From Bacillota bacterium (GTDB lineage Bacteria > Bacillota > Clostridia > Oscillospirales > Ruminococcaceae): 64,000 bases of DNA. Position numbers and translations under genes: made by a program. Positions within the stretch are counted from its first letter, which is position 1, and every line of letters starts with the position of its first letter. Of this stretch, positions 34,851 through 44,125 are shown piece after piece. Location of the stretch: contig JAEZCT010000064.1 in NCBI GenBank assembly GCA_023433405.1, forward strand, positions 9,763-73,762. Direction: 5' to 3'. The notes beneath the pieces are model-generated. The model worked only from the letters and a program-made list of their open reading frames with translations. It was not told where the DNA came from and ran no database searches.

Positions 34851-36896
34851 ATGAAACAACCGTTACTACCTGACGCACTAATGCATGGCGGCGACTATAA
34901 CCCGGAGCAATGGCTCGACCGCCCCGATATTTTAAAAAAGGATATCGAGCTCTTAATTTTGGCAAAAATCAACACCGTTTCAGTCGGCATATTTTCATGG
35001 TCTTTCCTTGAACCCCGCGAAGGGGAGTTTGATTTGGACTGGCTGGCGAGGATTATTGAAAGCCTGTACCGGCACGGGATATCGGTCATCCTCTCCACCC
35101 CCTCGGGCGCACGCCCGAAATGGCTGGCGGATAAATACCCCGAGGTATTGCGAGTGGACGCGGAACGCCGCCGTCAGCACTATGGGCTTCGTCACAACCA
35201 TTGCTACACATCGCCGGTTTACCGGCAAAAGGTTCGTACCATTAACATGCAGCTGGCCCGCCGTTTTGGCGAGCATCCCGCCGTAAGGCTTTGGCATATC
35301 TCCAACGAATACGGCGGCGAATGCCATTGCCCCCTGTGTCAGGAGGCCTTTCGGGACTGGCTGCGGGCACGCTACCATACCATTGAGGAGCTTAACAGCC
35401 GCTGGTGTACCGCTTTTTGGAGCCATACCTATCAGGGCTTTGAACAGGTGGAAAGCCCCTCTCCCCTCGGCGAACCGCTGCTTAACGGCTTAAACCTGGA
35501 TTGGCGCCGTTTCGTCACCGACCGCACCGTGGATTTTGCCCGGCAAGAGATTGCCGCCCTGCGGGAAGCGGGCTCGAATAAGCCGGTAACCATTAACATG
35601 ATGTACGACCATCGGCCGTTAAACTATCACCGCTTCGCCGACCTGTTGGATATTGTATCGTGGGATAACTACCCCACATGGCACAAGGGTCCCGAGCATG
35701 TGACCGCAGCCGACAGCGCCATGCAGCACGATGTGATGCGCAGCATAAAAAAACAGCCGTTTTTGCTCATGGAGTCCTGCCCCGGCGCAACCAGCTGGCA
35801 AAGCGTAAGCAAGCTTAAGCGCCCCGGTGTGCTGCGCGCGGCCTCCTTACAGGCGGTGGCTCATGGTGCCGACAGCGCGCTGTATTTTCAAATACGCCAA
35901 AGCCGGGGAGGCATTGAGAAGCTGCACGGGGCGGTAATTGACCATTATGGCGGGCAGGATACCCGGGTGTTTGAGGAGGTTACGGCAACCGGAGCCGCTC
36001 TTGGCGCTCTCGCCGAGGTACGCGGAACCCAGACCGCCGCGCAAGCCGCCGTGGTGCTGGACTGGGAGAGCCGCTGGGCACTGGAGGACTCGCAGGGACC
36101 GCGCAACAAGGGGCTTTATTACAAGGAAACGGTGCAAAAGGCATACGCCGCCCTGCGCAGACTGGGGCTTAATGTGGATGTCATTGACACCGAGCAGCCG
36201 CTTGACGGCTACCGGCTGGTAATCGCCCCCATGCTTTATCTGTTCCGGGGGGATTTTACCGCGCGGGTGCGTACCTTTGTGGAGCAGGGCGGCAGCTTTG
36301 TGCTGGGCTATTGGAGCGGCGTTGCGGATGAAAACGACCGCTGTTTTTTGGGCGGCAGACCCCATGACCTCATGGATGTGATGGGGCTGCGCGCCACAGA
36401 GATTGACGCGCTGTACGACGGGGAGGAAAACCGCCTCAACCCGGCGGCTGATAACGCACTGGGTCTTAAAAACACCTACCGCTGCGAACGCTTTTGCGAG
36501 CTGGTGCGTCTTGACGGGGCAACCCCTCTCTTGGAATACGCCGAGGACTTTTATGCGGGCACCCCTGCCGCCACCGCCCACTCCTACGGGCGCGGCATGG
36601 CGTACTACCTATGCGCGGAGGGGGAGCAGCGGATGTACGACGACCTGGCCGAGGCCATTGTGCGAAATATAGGCCTTGCGCTGCCTTCCGGCGCTCCCTT
36701 GCCAACCGGCATAGAGGTAACCGAGCGACGCTCGGATACGGCACGCTACCTGTTTGTGCAGAATTTTACCCGTCAGCCCGCCTCCTTGCCGTTCTCCCCC
36801 GAGGGCTGGGATATGCTGTACGGCGATTTTACAAACGAAGGGAAGGCCCGGCTGATTCCCTTTGGTACCGCGGTGCTCAAACGACCGGTGGTGTAG
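34851..36896 (+). CDS. Beta-galactosidase, GH42
   Basis: 681 residues: GGDYNPEQW near the N terminus, the acid/base Glu in HISNEYGG followed by the zinc-binding ECHCPLC cluster, the nucleophile Glu in LLMESCPGATSW, then a trimerisation domain (VVLDWESRWALED) and a small C-terminal beta domain. GH42 enzymes act on short galacto-oligosaccharides and plant-derived galactosides rather than mainly lactose. No signal peptide. AAGGAGA precedes the ATG. It lies 81 bases after lacZ with no terminator between. Confidence 0.95.
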   Translation: MKQPLLPDALMHGGDYNPEQWLDRPDILKKDIELLILAKINTVSVGIFSWSFLEPREGEFDLDWLARIIESLYRHGISVILSTPSGARPKWLADKYPEVLRVDAERRRQHYGLRHNHCYTSPVYRQKVRTINMQLARRFGEHPAVRLWHISNEYGGECHCPLCQEAFRDWLRARYHTIEELNSRWCTAFWSHTYQGFEQVESPSPLGEPLLNGLNLDWRRFVTDRTVDFARQEIAALREAGSNKPVTINMMYDHRPLNYHRFADLLDIVSWDNYPTWHKGPEHVTAADSAMQHDVMRSIKKQPFLLMESCPGATSWQSVSKLKRPGVLRAASLQAVAHGADSALYFQIRQSRGGIEKLHGAVIDHYGGQDTRVFEEVTATGAALGALAEVRGTQTAAQAAVVLDWESRWALEDSQGPRNKGLYYKETVQKAYAALRRLGLNVDVIDTEQPLDGYRLVIAPMLYLFRGDFTARVRTFVEQGGSFVLGYWSGVADENDRCFLGGRPHDLMDVMGLRATEIDALYDGEENRLNPAADNALGLKNTYRCERFCELVRLDGATPLLEYAEDFYAGTPAATAHSYGRGMAYYLCAEGEQRMYDDLAEAIVRNIGLALPSGAPLPTGIEVTERRSDTARYLFVQNFTRQPASLPFSPEGWDMLYGDFTNEGKARLIPFGTAVLKRPVV

Positions 36897-36916
36897 CGTT
36901 ATTGCTATGATACTTA

Positions 36917-37016
36917 TACTAATATCCGATTTAAAAGAGTATAAAAATCAAGTGAAAAGCTTTAATTTATGGGTTTTCACGCGGATTTTTATCGACTCTT
37001 TTTGAGGAGATTAGTA
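36917..37016. mobile_element. 100-bp palindromic MITE (type B), copy 6
   Basis: 100 bp, TACTAATATCC to GGAGATTAGTA, flanked by TTA (36914-36916, 37017-37019). Nearly identical to copies 2 and 3. Located just after the GH42 stop codon. Confidence 0.93.
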
Positions 37017-37044
37017 TTATTCAAATATCCCATTAAAAAGCGTT

Positions 37045-37094
37045 AAAAAAATCATCACGAAGCCTTTTGTCCTGGGCTTCGTGATGATTTTTTT
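37045..37094. terminator. Bidirectional terminator between GH42 and YesN genes
   Basis: A 20-bp perfect stem (37045-37064 with 37075-37094) bounded by A7 and T7 tracts, serving both convergent genes. Confidence 0.92.
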
Positions 37095-37105
37095 ATAGGA
37101 TGCAA

Positions 37106-38725
37106 CTATGCCGATTCACCCAGCAGCTCCCGGTATTCGGATGGGGTCATCCCCACATAACGCTTAAACAGCTTTGAAAAGTAGTGGGGGTTGGGGATAC
37201 CTACCAGCTCCGCCACCTCGTAGGTTTTGTACATGGGGTCGGATAGCAGGTCTTTCGCCCTGCCCACGCGAATTTCGTTAAGATAATCCACAAAATTCAC
37301 GCCCAGCTCTTTTTTAAACAGGCGGCTGATGTAGGAGGGGCTTGCGTATACCTCCCCTGCCAAATGCCCCAGAGTAACCGGCTCTGCGTAGTGCTTGTTA
37401 AGGTAATCCACCGCCTTGCGCAAAAGCAGCTTGAGGCTGCCCGCGCTGTAGTCGCTAATCTTTGCCGCCGCGCGGCGCGCGAGACTTTCCAGCAGACCGT
37501 TTAAATCGGTGGTGCTGTCGCACCGCTCAATCATCTGGTAAAGGTTTGCTTCCCCAGCGTTGTGGGGGGTGAGAGAGTCGTTCTCAATCAGCGCCGAGGT
37601 TCTTACGGTGTTAATAACCGTAATGGTATCAAAATAAAACTTGCGAATGTACTCCCTGTCGCAAAGCCCCATGCCGTTCATGCAGGATAACAGCTCATCC
37701 ACACACAGGGAAACACCGCTTTGGTCGCCCGCTTTCACACACTCAAACAGGCGGGCGCGCAGAATATACAGCGCGCCGTCGCTGACGGCACCGCTTTCGG
37801 CCTGCTCGTGAAAAATAACGGCGTTATCACCCAGGTAGAATTTATGCTTAAACGCCTCGCAGCATTCCCGAAAGCGCACAGGCAGGTCAAACAGTTCGCA
37901 GCCTTCGCCGGATACGGCAAGGGATACGGTAAACCCAAAGCATTGCAGCACCACCTGCTGGAGGGTTTCGCACCGCTCCCTAATCGCATATGGCATCAGC
38001 GCGCTTTCCTGCGCCGCCGTTACAATAAAGGCGGTGCGGCGGCTGTTGAGGGTTACCGGCAGCACCTTGCAATCCTCCGAGAAGGTTTCTTCAAAGGCGC
38101 TTGCAATGCCAAGATTACACAGCGAGCCCTCTCCTTCCTCCGAGAGCTCGGCGCGTTCGTCCTCGCTCTCCGCCACCACCAGCAAAAAGCGGTCCAGCTT
38201 AAGACCCAGCTGCGCGCTTTCCTCCACGGTGCTTGGGGTTTTGGGGGTAACGCCGGTTAGCAGGTTATAAAGAAACTTCTCCCGGATTAGGGGCAGGTTT
38301 TTTTCATACAGACCTTTGAGCCGTTCGGTTTCGGTATTCGCGCTCGCACGCGCTCGCAGCGACTCCACCGCCCGGCGCACCACATCGTAAAGCTGCTCTA
38401 TGCGCGTGGGCTTTAAGATAAAGTCGAACGCCTCCAGCTTAATGGCCTGATAGGCATAATCAAAATCACGGTAGCCGGTGAGGATAATAATCTTGCAGTC
38501 GGGCACAATATCCCTAATTTCGCGCACCATGCTCAGTCCGTCCACCTGGGGCATTTTAATGTCGGTTATAATAATATCCGGTCGAAGCTGCTTGATAATC
38601 TCGCGCCCCTGCAAGCCGTCCCCCGCCTCACCGCTTATGGTGCAGCCCAGCTCCTCCCAGTTTATCACGCTGCGAATGCCCTTGCGAATAATCGGCTCAT
38701 CGTCAATAATGACGGTTTTAAACAT
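37106..38725 (-). CDS. YesN-type AraC-family response regulator
   Basis: About 539 residues: receiver (VIIDDEPIIRKGI, phospho-Asp in DIIITDIKMP, Lys in DFILKPTR), a middle region of about 280 residues with no clear motif, and a C-terminal AraC double helix-turn-helix (LAGEVYASPSYISRLFKKELGVNFVDYLNEIR ... LVGIPNPHYFSKLFKRYVGMTPSEYR). The start at 38725 follows AGGAAGG. Cognate of the YesM kinase just upstream; the pair typically activates carbohydrate ABC transporter genes, which lie close by. Confidence 0.95.
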   Translation of the reverse strand: MFKTVIIDDEPIIRKGIRSVINWEELGCTISGEAGDGLQGREIIKQLRPDIIITDIKMPQVDGLSMVREIRDIVPDCKIIILTGYRDFDYAYQAIKLEAFDFILKPTRIEQLYDVVRRAVESLRARASANTETERLKGLYEKNLPLIREKFLYNLLTGVTPKTPSTVEESAQLGLKLDRFLLVVAESEDERAELSEEGEGSLCNLGIASAFEETFSEDCKVLPVTLNSRRTAFIVTAAQESALMPYAIRERCETLQQVVLQCFGFTVSLAVSGEGCELFDLPVRFRECCEAFKHKFYLGDNAVIFHEQAESGAVSDGALYILRARLFECVKAGDQSGVSLCVDELLSCMNGMGLCDREYIRKFYFDTITVINTVRTSALIENDSLTPHNAGEANLYQMIERCDSTTDLNGLLESLARRAAAKISDYSAGSLKLLLRKAVDYLNKHYAEPVTLGHLAGEVYASPSYISRLFKKELGVNFVDYLNEIRVGRAKDLLSDPMYKTYEVAELVGIPNPHYFSKLFKRYVGMTPSEYRELLGESA

Positions 38726-38810
38726 GTAGTCCTTCCTTTCCAAGATTCATCCGTTACCCGTTGCATAATGCGTATGATTTAGGTGATTGGCTGCCCATTA
38801 AGGTCGATAA

Positions 38811-40730
38811 TTACTCCTTGCTCACATCATCTGCCGGGTTGGCGGCATTCGTCGGCTTTTCGGCTGCCTTTAACCCCTCAACAGGTAAAGCTCCATCCAT
38901 AACAACAGGGATTGTGACAAGCACCCGGGTGTACTCGCCCTTTTTGCTCTCCAGCCGCAGACCATACTGCTCGCCGTAAAAGAGCTTGATTCGCCGGTTC
39001 ACGTTATCCAGCCCCACGCTTTTGTGTTTGCCAGCATCCCTTTCTTCAAAGTATGCGCGGTCGCTCTGGCTCAGCCGCTTGTTAATCTCTCCAATCTCCC
39101 GCTCGGTCAGCCCCACGCCGTTATCCCCCACGGTAACATACAGCAAATCATCCTCCACCTTGGCGGTAATGGTGACCAGTCCCACGCGGCCCGCGTTTTC
39201 CACCCCGTGGTAAACGGCGTTTTCCACCAGCGGCTGAATAAGAAGCTTTGGCAGCTTTACGGTAAGCGCCTGCGGGCTGATACGCCGCACCACGGAGAGG
39301 CGGTCCTCAAACCGCTTGGTGAGGATGAAGATAAAGTTATCGATATACCTTAGCTCCTCGGCAAAGGGAATGCAGCCGCCGCTGCGCATAATGCTTGCCT
39401 CCATAAGCGACGAAAGGGCGGTAATGGTCCGGCTGATCTCCGGCATATTTCCAAGAATGGCCATCCAATTGATGGTCTCCAGGGTATTAAACAAAAAATG
39501 CGGGTTGATTTGGGATTGCAACGCCTTTAGCTCCGCCTCCCTGCGGGTGAGCCGCTCGCGGTACACCCACTTTTCAAGGGCGGAGATCTCCCCCACCATG
39601 CGGTTGAATGCCTCGCCCACAAAGCCAAGCTCATCCTTGCGCGCAAGGGTCAGGCGCACGTTGTCCTCCCCCCTCTGCACCCGTTCCATCCCGGTGACCA
39701 GTGCCGCGATAGCTCCCACAATATCCACCGCCATGAACAGCCCGATAAGAGACATAAATGCTACCGCGATGACGCAGGAGATTAAAATCACCCTGCGTAT
39801 TTCGTAGGCATCGGCATAAAGGATATCCAAAGAAACGCCCGAGATGGTTCTCCAGCCCAGCTTTTGAATGGTTGCGTAAGAAACAAGGCTGCGGGAGGGG
39901 GCGTCAATAATCCAGCCGCTTCCGGTGGAGTCGGGCAAGGACGCGATGTCCCGCTCTTTTTTAACCGGCTGCTCCGCCGTCTCCAGCAGGATATCCCCGC
40001 CGTCAGACAGCACGCGGATGTTCTGCATATCGCTGCTAATAAGCCCCTCCAACGCGTCGCTGAGGTAAGCGGAGTTTACCATGACAATAAACAACCCCGT
40101 CTGCTTGTAGGTGTCGTGGTGGAACATGGTGCGGGCAAGCAAAATGTGCTGTACCCGCCCGCCGTCCGTATCCATAAACCACACAGGCAGGCCGCCTGCC
40201 TCATTCGCGCTATCCCGCACCCGGGCAAGCAGATCCGGCTTCGCTTCAAGCACCCCGCGCAGGCTTTCTCTGGCGTGATTGTCGTTTGCGAAAAAACGCG
40301 CGCCGCGGTCGGTCAAAATGCCTATGGACAGCACCCCGTCGCGGGTTGCAATGGTATTTTTGAGGATGCCGCCAATTAAAATCTCGTTCTCGTAGCTCGA
40401 TAACAGCCCGCCCGTGGGATCGTAGCTGTCTACGGTTTCAAAGATACGTTTATCCGCGAGCAGCTCGGAGGATACATCCTCAAGCCGCGAGATGCAGTCG
40501 GTGAGCCGAAGCCCCACCACACGCAGAATGTCCTGGGAATACTGCGCGGATTTCGTGGTAAGCGCCTCCTCGGTGCTGCGGTAGCTGATGGTGCTGATAA
40601 CAACCAGCGGCACCAAGATCATAATATTAAGCACAAGCATCAGTTTAAACTTAATAGGAAGGTTTTGATAAAACGCGCGCGCCGCGCGCAGGGGGGATTG
40701 GATCACCTTGGCCAAAAGGGTGCTGTTCAT
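38811..40730 (-). CDS. YesM-type sensor histidine kinase
   Basis: About 639 residues: membrane span (FKLMLVLNIMILVPLVVIST), a Cache-like extracytoplasmic domain of about 250 residues, a second span (VILISCVIAVAFMSLIGLFMAV), HAMP, the His_kinase domain with INPHFLFNTLETINW (phosphorylated His) and a HATPase (IQPLVENAVYHGVE, VGDNGVGL). The start at 40730 (MNSTLL) has only a modest GGCGGC upstream. Probably senses an extracellular sugar or binding protein and signals to YesN. Confidence 0.94.
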   Translation of the reverse strand: MNSTLLAKVIQSPLRAARAFYQNLPIKFKLMLVLNIMILVPLVVISTISYRSTEEALTTKSAQYSQDILRVVGLRLTDCISRLEDVSSELLADKRIFETVDSYDPTGGLLSSYENEILIGGILKNTIATRDGVLSIGILTDRGARFFANDNHARESLRGVLEAKPDLLARVRDSANEAGGLPVWFMDTDGGRVQHILLARTMFHHDTYKQTGLFIVMVNSAYLSDALEGLISSDMQNIRVLSDGGDILLETAEQPVKKERDIASLPDSTGSGWIIDAPSRSLVSYATIQKLGWRTISGVSLDILYADAYEIRRVILISCVIAVAFMSLIGLFMAVDIVGAIAALVTGMERVQRGEDNVRLTLARKDELGFVGEAFNRMVGEISALEKWVYRERLTRREAELKALQSQINPHFLFNTLETINWMAILGNMPEISRTITALSSLMEASIMRSGGCIPFAEELRYIDNFIFILTKRFEDRLSVVRRISPQALTVKLPKLLIQPLVENAVYHGVENAGRVGLVTITAKVEDDLLYVTVGDNGVGLTEREIGEINKRLSQSDRAYFEERDAGKHKSVGLDNVNRRIKLFYGEQYGLRLESKKGEYTRVLVTIPVVMDGALPVEGLKAAEKPTNAANPADDVSKE

Positions 40731-41047
40731 ACTGCCGCCAGCCTTTCCTTGCCGCTCCGTCCCCTGTGATCTACCAAGGTAAAGCACAGGGCGGGCGCAC
40801 CGGTTGTGTCATACCTGTCGCTCTGCGCAACGGGTATTTGACAACATCTTTACTTGCGTTTTAAGCAAAGATTTAGGACTTGTTTGGTGAATAACCAGAA
40901 AAAGAACCCTTCTTCGACGGCTTCTATTTCGCGATTAATCATTTTTTACTTTTCAAACAAGACCCGGTTTCAGCGGGCAACATCTTTCCCAAACGTACCG
41001 GCGGCGTGCCGGCCTTGGTAAACCTTAGGCTAACTAATACTGAGTAA

Positions 41048-41148
41048 TACTAATCTCCTCAAAAAGAGTCGATAAAAAATCCGCGTGAAAACCCATAAAT
41101 TAAAGCTTTTCACTTGATTTTTATACTCTTTTAAATCAGATATTAGTA
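41048..41148. mobile_element. 100-bp palindromic MITE (type B), copy 7
   Basis: 101 bp (one extra A in an A run), TACTAATCTCC to CAGATATTAGTA, flanked by TAA (41045-41047, 41149-41151). Lies between the binding-protein gene and yesM. The rest of the 40731-41217 gap shows no gene. Confidence 0.92.
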
Positions 41149-41150
41149 TA

Positions 41151-41166
41151 ATCGGTTATTAGTATA
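41151..41166. repeat. Extra terminal fragment of the palindromic element
   Basis: ATCGGTTATTAGTATA repeats the right end of the adjacent MITE (TCAGATATTAGTATA) immediately after it, as if one element inserted next to, or within, an older one. Confidence 0.5.
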
Positions 41167-41217
41167 AACCGCGGGCTTATAGATTCTCTTCGATTGATAT
41201 GTATGGAAGCCTTGGGG

Positions 41218-42618
41218 CTAACCGGTAAGTCCTGTGAGCTGCCACAGCTCTTCGGGCGATATCTTTCGCTCAAGCATATAGGGAAAGCGCTTGATAATCA
41301 CGCTCTCCCACACCGAGCGTTCGATGAAGCTATCAGGCGGACCCACAAGCCCCTTTGAGTAAAAAACAAGGGCAAGCCCCTTTTGTGTCAGGGGGTTGTA
41401 GGTAACCCGGTCCTCACTGTAGCCCACGCGGTAGGCGGTAATATCAATATTACTGATCATGCCGGTGGTATCCGCCAGATACGCGGCGGACGGCTTGGAA
41501 GCGAGAAACTTTAAAAGCTTAATAACCGCCTCGGTCTTTTCGGGGTTCTCCATGGCGGTTTTGCTGGCATAAAAGATGCCGCAGCCCATGCCGTATACAA
41601 TATTACCCGTTCCTTCGGCGGGCTCCGCCTTTGGAAACGCCACAAGGTCAACGGCTTTATCCTTCGGAAAATTAGAAATAAACCAAGAGCCCTGTACAAT
41701 CATCGCCGCCTTTTTATTGAGAAACAGACGGTCGCGCTCCTCGCTGGTCAGCGTAAAATAATCCTTGGGAAACGCGCCCAGCTCGTACAGCTCTCGCATT
41801 CGGTACATGGCCTCGATATAACAGTCCTTGACCCTGCGGTTAGAAAAGGGCTGCTCCACCCCGTCCTTGCCCCCCAGCATCATTACCAGGTTTTGATACA
41901 GGTAGCTGCCCTCTGGCTCGCTGTTGTAGGCAATGGGGATAATGTTATTGGCGCGAAACACCTTTACCGCCGTAACCAGCTGGTCGTAGGTCTCGGGGGG
42001 CGGGATGTCATAGAGATCAAACATGGGGCTGTTAATAAACAGCGCCTCGAAGATAATTTCCACCGGCAGGCCGTAAATCCTGCCTTCCGCCGTCACATGG
42101 TGCCACATCTTCGGGTCAAACGACGCCTTGTACGTTGGGTCCTCTTCCAGCAATCCGGTCAGGTCCGCCACCTTGCCCGCGGCTATCAGGCTGCGAATAT
42201 CCGAGCCGGGCCACAGCCCGAACACATCCGGTTCTTCTCCCAGCGCAAAGCGGGTCTTGATGCTGGGCAGGAAATCGTCCCCGTACACCGACTCGTTTTT
42301 AACCTTTATGCCCGGGTTTTTCTCCATAAAATCGTCCAGCAGCTTTTGCAGCGCGTCGGCTCTGCCGTCCAGACCGCCCCAGCTGTTTAAGAACACCAGC
42401 TCTACCTCGCCGGGTCTTTCCTTTGGCAGACCGCCGGTGACGGCGGTGCGCTCCTTGTGCATCAGCCCTGCTATCAGGGCAAAGGTGGCTGCCACGCAGA
42501 GCAAAAACAATAAAATCCAGCCGTATCGTTTCGTAAAGCAACACCTCCCTGCCTCGAAATGCGCAAAGGCACCGCGAAAGGCTTTGGGCTTCCCTCTTTG
42601 TGATAAACGAAGCGCCAT
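41218..42618 (-). CDS. Extracellular sugar-binding protein of an ABC transporter
   Basis: Up to 466 residues. A hydrophobic segment (GWILLFLLCVAATFALIAGL, residues 33-52) is followed by a family 1 solute-binding domain: VELVFLNSWGG, ALQKLLDDFMEKNPGIKVK, DVFGLWPGSDIRSL and AMIVQGSWFISNF. No proper lipobox. The start is uncertain: the ATG at 42618 has no ribosome site, while a good GGGAGGTG at about 42547 has no in-frame standard start at the right distance. A promoter at 42738-42766 supports transcription from above 42618. Probably feeds the CUT1 permeases to its right. Confidence 0.85.
   Translation of the reverse strand: MALRLSQRGKPKAFRGAFAHFEAGRCCFTKRYGWILLFLLCVAATFALIAGLMHKERTAVTGGLPKERPGEVELVFLNSWGGLDGRADALQKLLDDFMEKNPGIKVKNESVYGDDFLPSIKTRFALGEEPDVFGLWPGSDIRSLIAAGKVADLTGLLEEDPTYKASFDPKMWHHVTAEGRIYGLPVEIIFEALFINSPMFDLYDIPPPETYDQLVTAVKVFRANNIIPIAYNSEPEGSYLYQNLVMMLGGKDGVEQPFSNRRVKDCYIEAMYRMRELYELGAFPKDYFTLTSEERDRLFLNKKAAMIVQGSWFISNFPKDKAVDLVAFPKAEPAEGTGNIVYGMGCGIFYASKTAMENPEKTEAVIKLLKFLASKPSAAYLADTTGMISNIDITAYRVGYSEDRVTYNPLTQKGLALVFYSKGLVGPPDSFIERSVWESVIIKRFPYMLERKISPEELWQLTGLTG
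42599..42614 (+). repeat. 16-bp direct repeat (copy 1 of 2) upstream of sugar transport genes
   Basis: TGTGATAAACGAAGCG occurs here and again at 43039-43054, with looser similarity after it (ATGC, then CCGCCAAAG). The first copy overlaps the possible start of the binding-protein gene; the second lies about 70 bases before the permease gene. Confidence 0.5.
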
Positions 42619-42737
42619 GCCACGACGTTATGGTGTAATGTGCGAAAGGCAGGCTCGGAATACAAGCCGCCAAAGCAAGAAAATATTCGGCACTCGAAAC
42701 GCTGGGAATAGTAAATTTAGCCAAACAAATCGTACTT

Positions 42738-42766
42738 ATCATACATTATTATTATATTCTTGTCAA
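42738..42766 (-). promoter_or_regulatory. Promoter of the sugar-binding protein gene
   Basis: Minus-strand TTGACA (42761-42766), 17 bases, TATGAT (42738-42743). Confidence 0.7.
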
Positions 42767-42847
42767 TTATATGACAAAAACAGTTCGTGCAGACGCAATC
42801 GCTTCAAAACCGTTTTGTGCAAGAATATACCCTTCCATTGTGCTGCA

Positions 42848-42898
42848 AACGGGGTCCCCCGGCTGGTAAAGCGGCCATGGGGACCCCGTTTATTTTCT
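42848..42898 (+). terminator. Strong hairpin terminator in the divergent spacer
   Basis: AAACGGGGTCCCC (42848-42860) pairs with GGGGACCCCGTTT (42879-42891), followed by ATTTTCT. No plus-strand gene lies upstream, so it may attenuate the permease operon or end a small RNA. The rest of the 42619-43121 gap has a GCACA-TTTT-TGTGC dyad at 42948-42961. Confidence 0.65.
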
Positions 42899-43038
42899 AA
42901 AAAATACAAAATACCTTGCTTTTCGACGGTTAGGGTAAAATCTTGTTGCACATTTTTGTGCTTTCGCTCGGTAAAAATACCAAACGATTTCGCAAGTCTG
43001 TTTATTTTTTGAAGTGCCCGTGGGTGGTAACATTACGG

Positions 43039-43054
43039 TGTGATAAACGAAGCG
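43039..43054 (+). repeat. 16-bp direct repeat (copy 2 of 2)
   Basis: Second copy of TGTGATAAACGAAGCG, followed by a GCGGGC...GCCCGC dyad and then the ribosome site of the permease gene. Confidence 0.5.
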
Positions 43055-43121
43055 ATGCGGGCGGATAGTGTTGCCCGCCAAAGAGAGCTCGAAGAAGAAA
43101 TCGCATTGAAAGGAGACTACC

Positions 43122-44108
43122 ATGCCGCAACAAACTATGAGCAAGCCTTTGCCTGTGCGTCAGGCAGCGCCGCCCCGCAAAGGCAGACGGTTTGCCAAGA
43201 GCTTTAAAATGAACCTGCCGTTATACCTAATGCTACTGCCCGGACTGATTGTACTGATTATCAATAACTACATCCCGATGATTGGTGCTATTCTGCCATT
43301 TAAGCAGTACCGTTATGATAAAGGCTTTTTCTCAAGTCTTTTTAACAGCCCTTGGGTGGGGTTTGACAACTTCAAGTTTCTTTTTTCCTCCCCCAATATT
43401 CTGGATGCCACAAGAAACACGATCCTTTATAACCTGCTTTTCATCGCACTCGGGGTAATTGTGCCGGTAGCAATGGCTATTTCGCTCCATGAGCTTTTGA
43501 ATAAACGCCTGTCTCGTTTTTATCAGAGCGCGTTTTTTCTGCCCTACTTTTTGTCGTGGATTATTGTGAGCTATCTGGCCTTCGCGTTTTTAAGCTCCGA
43601 CAGAGGTTTTTTAAATAATGTGATGTATTCCTTGGGAATGCAGAAGGTGAATTGGTACTACGAGCTGAAGGCGTGGCCGTTTATTCTAATCTTTTTTCAG
43701 ATGTGGAAGTACACCGGCTACAATACCGTGGTGTACATTGCAAGCCTCAGCGGCGTCAGCGAGGAATACTATGAGGCCGCGACGCTTGACGGCGCCTCGA
43801 AATGGCAGCAAATACGCTACATAACCATTCCCATGCTCAAGACCGTTATGATTATAACCTCCCTGCTTTTAATCGGCAGGATATTCAACTCCGACTTCGG
43901 TCTGTTCTACAATGTTCCGCGCAATACCGGTGCCTTGTATCCTGTTACCAACGTAATCGATACTTTGGTTTACGTTATGCTGCGCAACTCAAATAATGTT
44001 GGTATGACCGCGGCGGCCAGTCTTTATCAGGCGGTAGTGGGCTGCATTACCGTATTTGCGGCAAACCTCGTTGTTCGCAAGATTGATAAAGAACAGGCAC
44101 TGTTTTAA
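43122..44108 (+). CDS. Sugar ABC transporter permease (LplB/UgpA type)
   Basis: 328 residues with six spans (LPLYLMLLPGLIVLIINNYIP being the first) and the EAA loop EEYYEAATLDGASKWQQIRYITIPML that docks to the ATPase. CUT1-family permease of the LplB subgroup, usually partnered by LplC and LplA-like proteins, as here, with a shared ATPase encoded elsewhere. AAAGGAG precedes the ATG. First gene of a permease-permease-binding protein operon. Confidence 0.93.
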   Translation: MPQQTMSKPLPVRQAAPPRKGRRFAKSFKMNLPLYLMLLPGLIVLIINNYIPMIGAILPFKQYRYDKGFFSSLFNSPWVGFDNFKFLFSSPNILDATRNTILYNLLFIALGVIVPVAMAISLHELLNKRLSRFYQSAFFLPYFLSWIIVSYLAFAFLSSDRGFLNNVMYSLGMQKVNWYYELKAWPFILIFFQMWKYTGYNTVVYIASLSGVSEEYYEAATLDGASKWQQIRYITIPMLKTVMIITSLLLIGRIFNSDFGLFYNVPRNTGALYPVTNVIDTLVYVMLRNSNNVGMTAAASLYQAVVGCITVFAANLVVRKIDKEQALF

Positions 44109-44125
44109 GGCAGGAGGGTAAAGAT

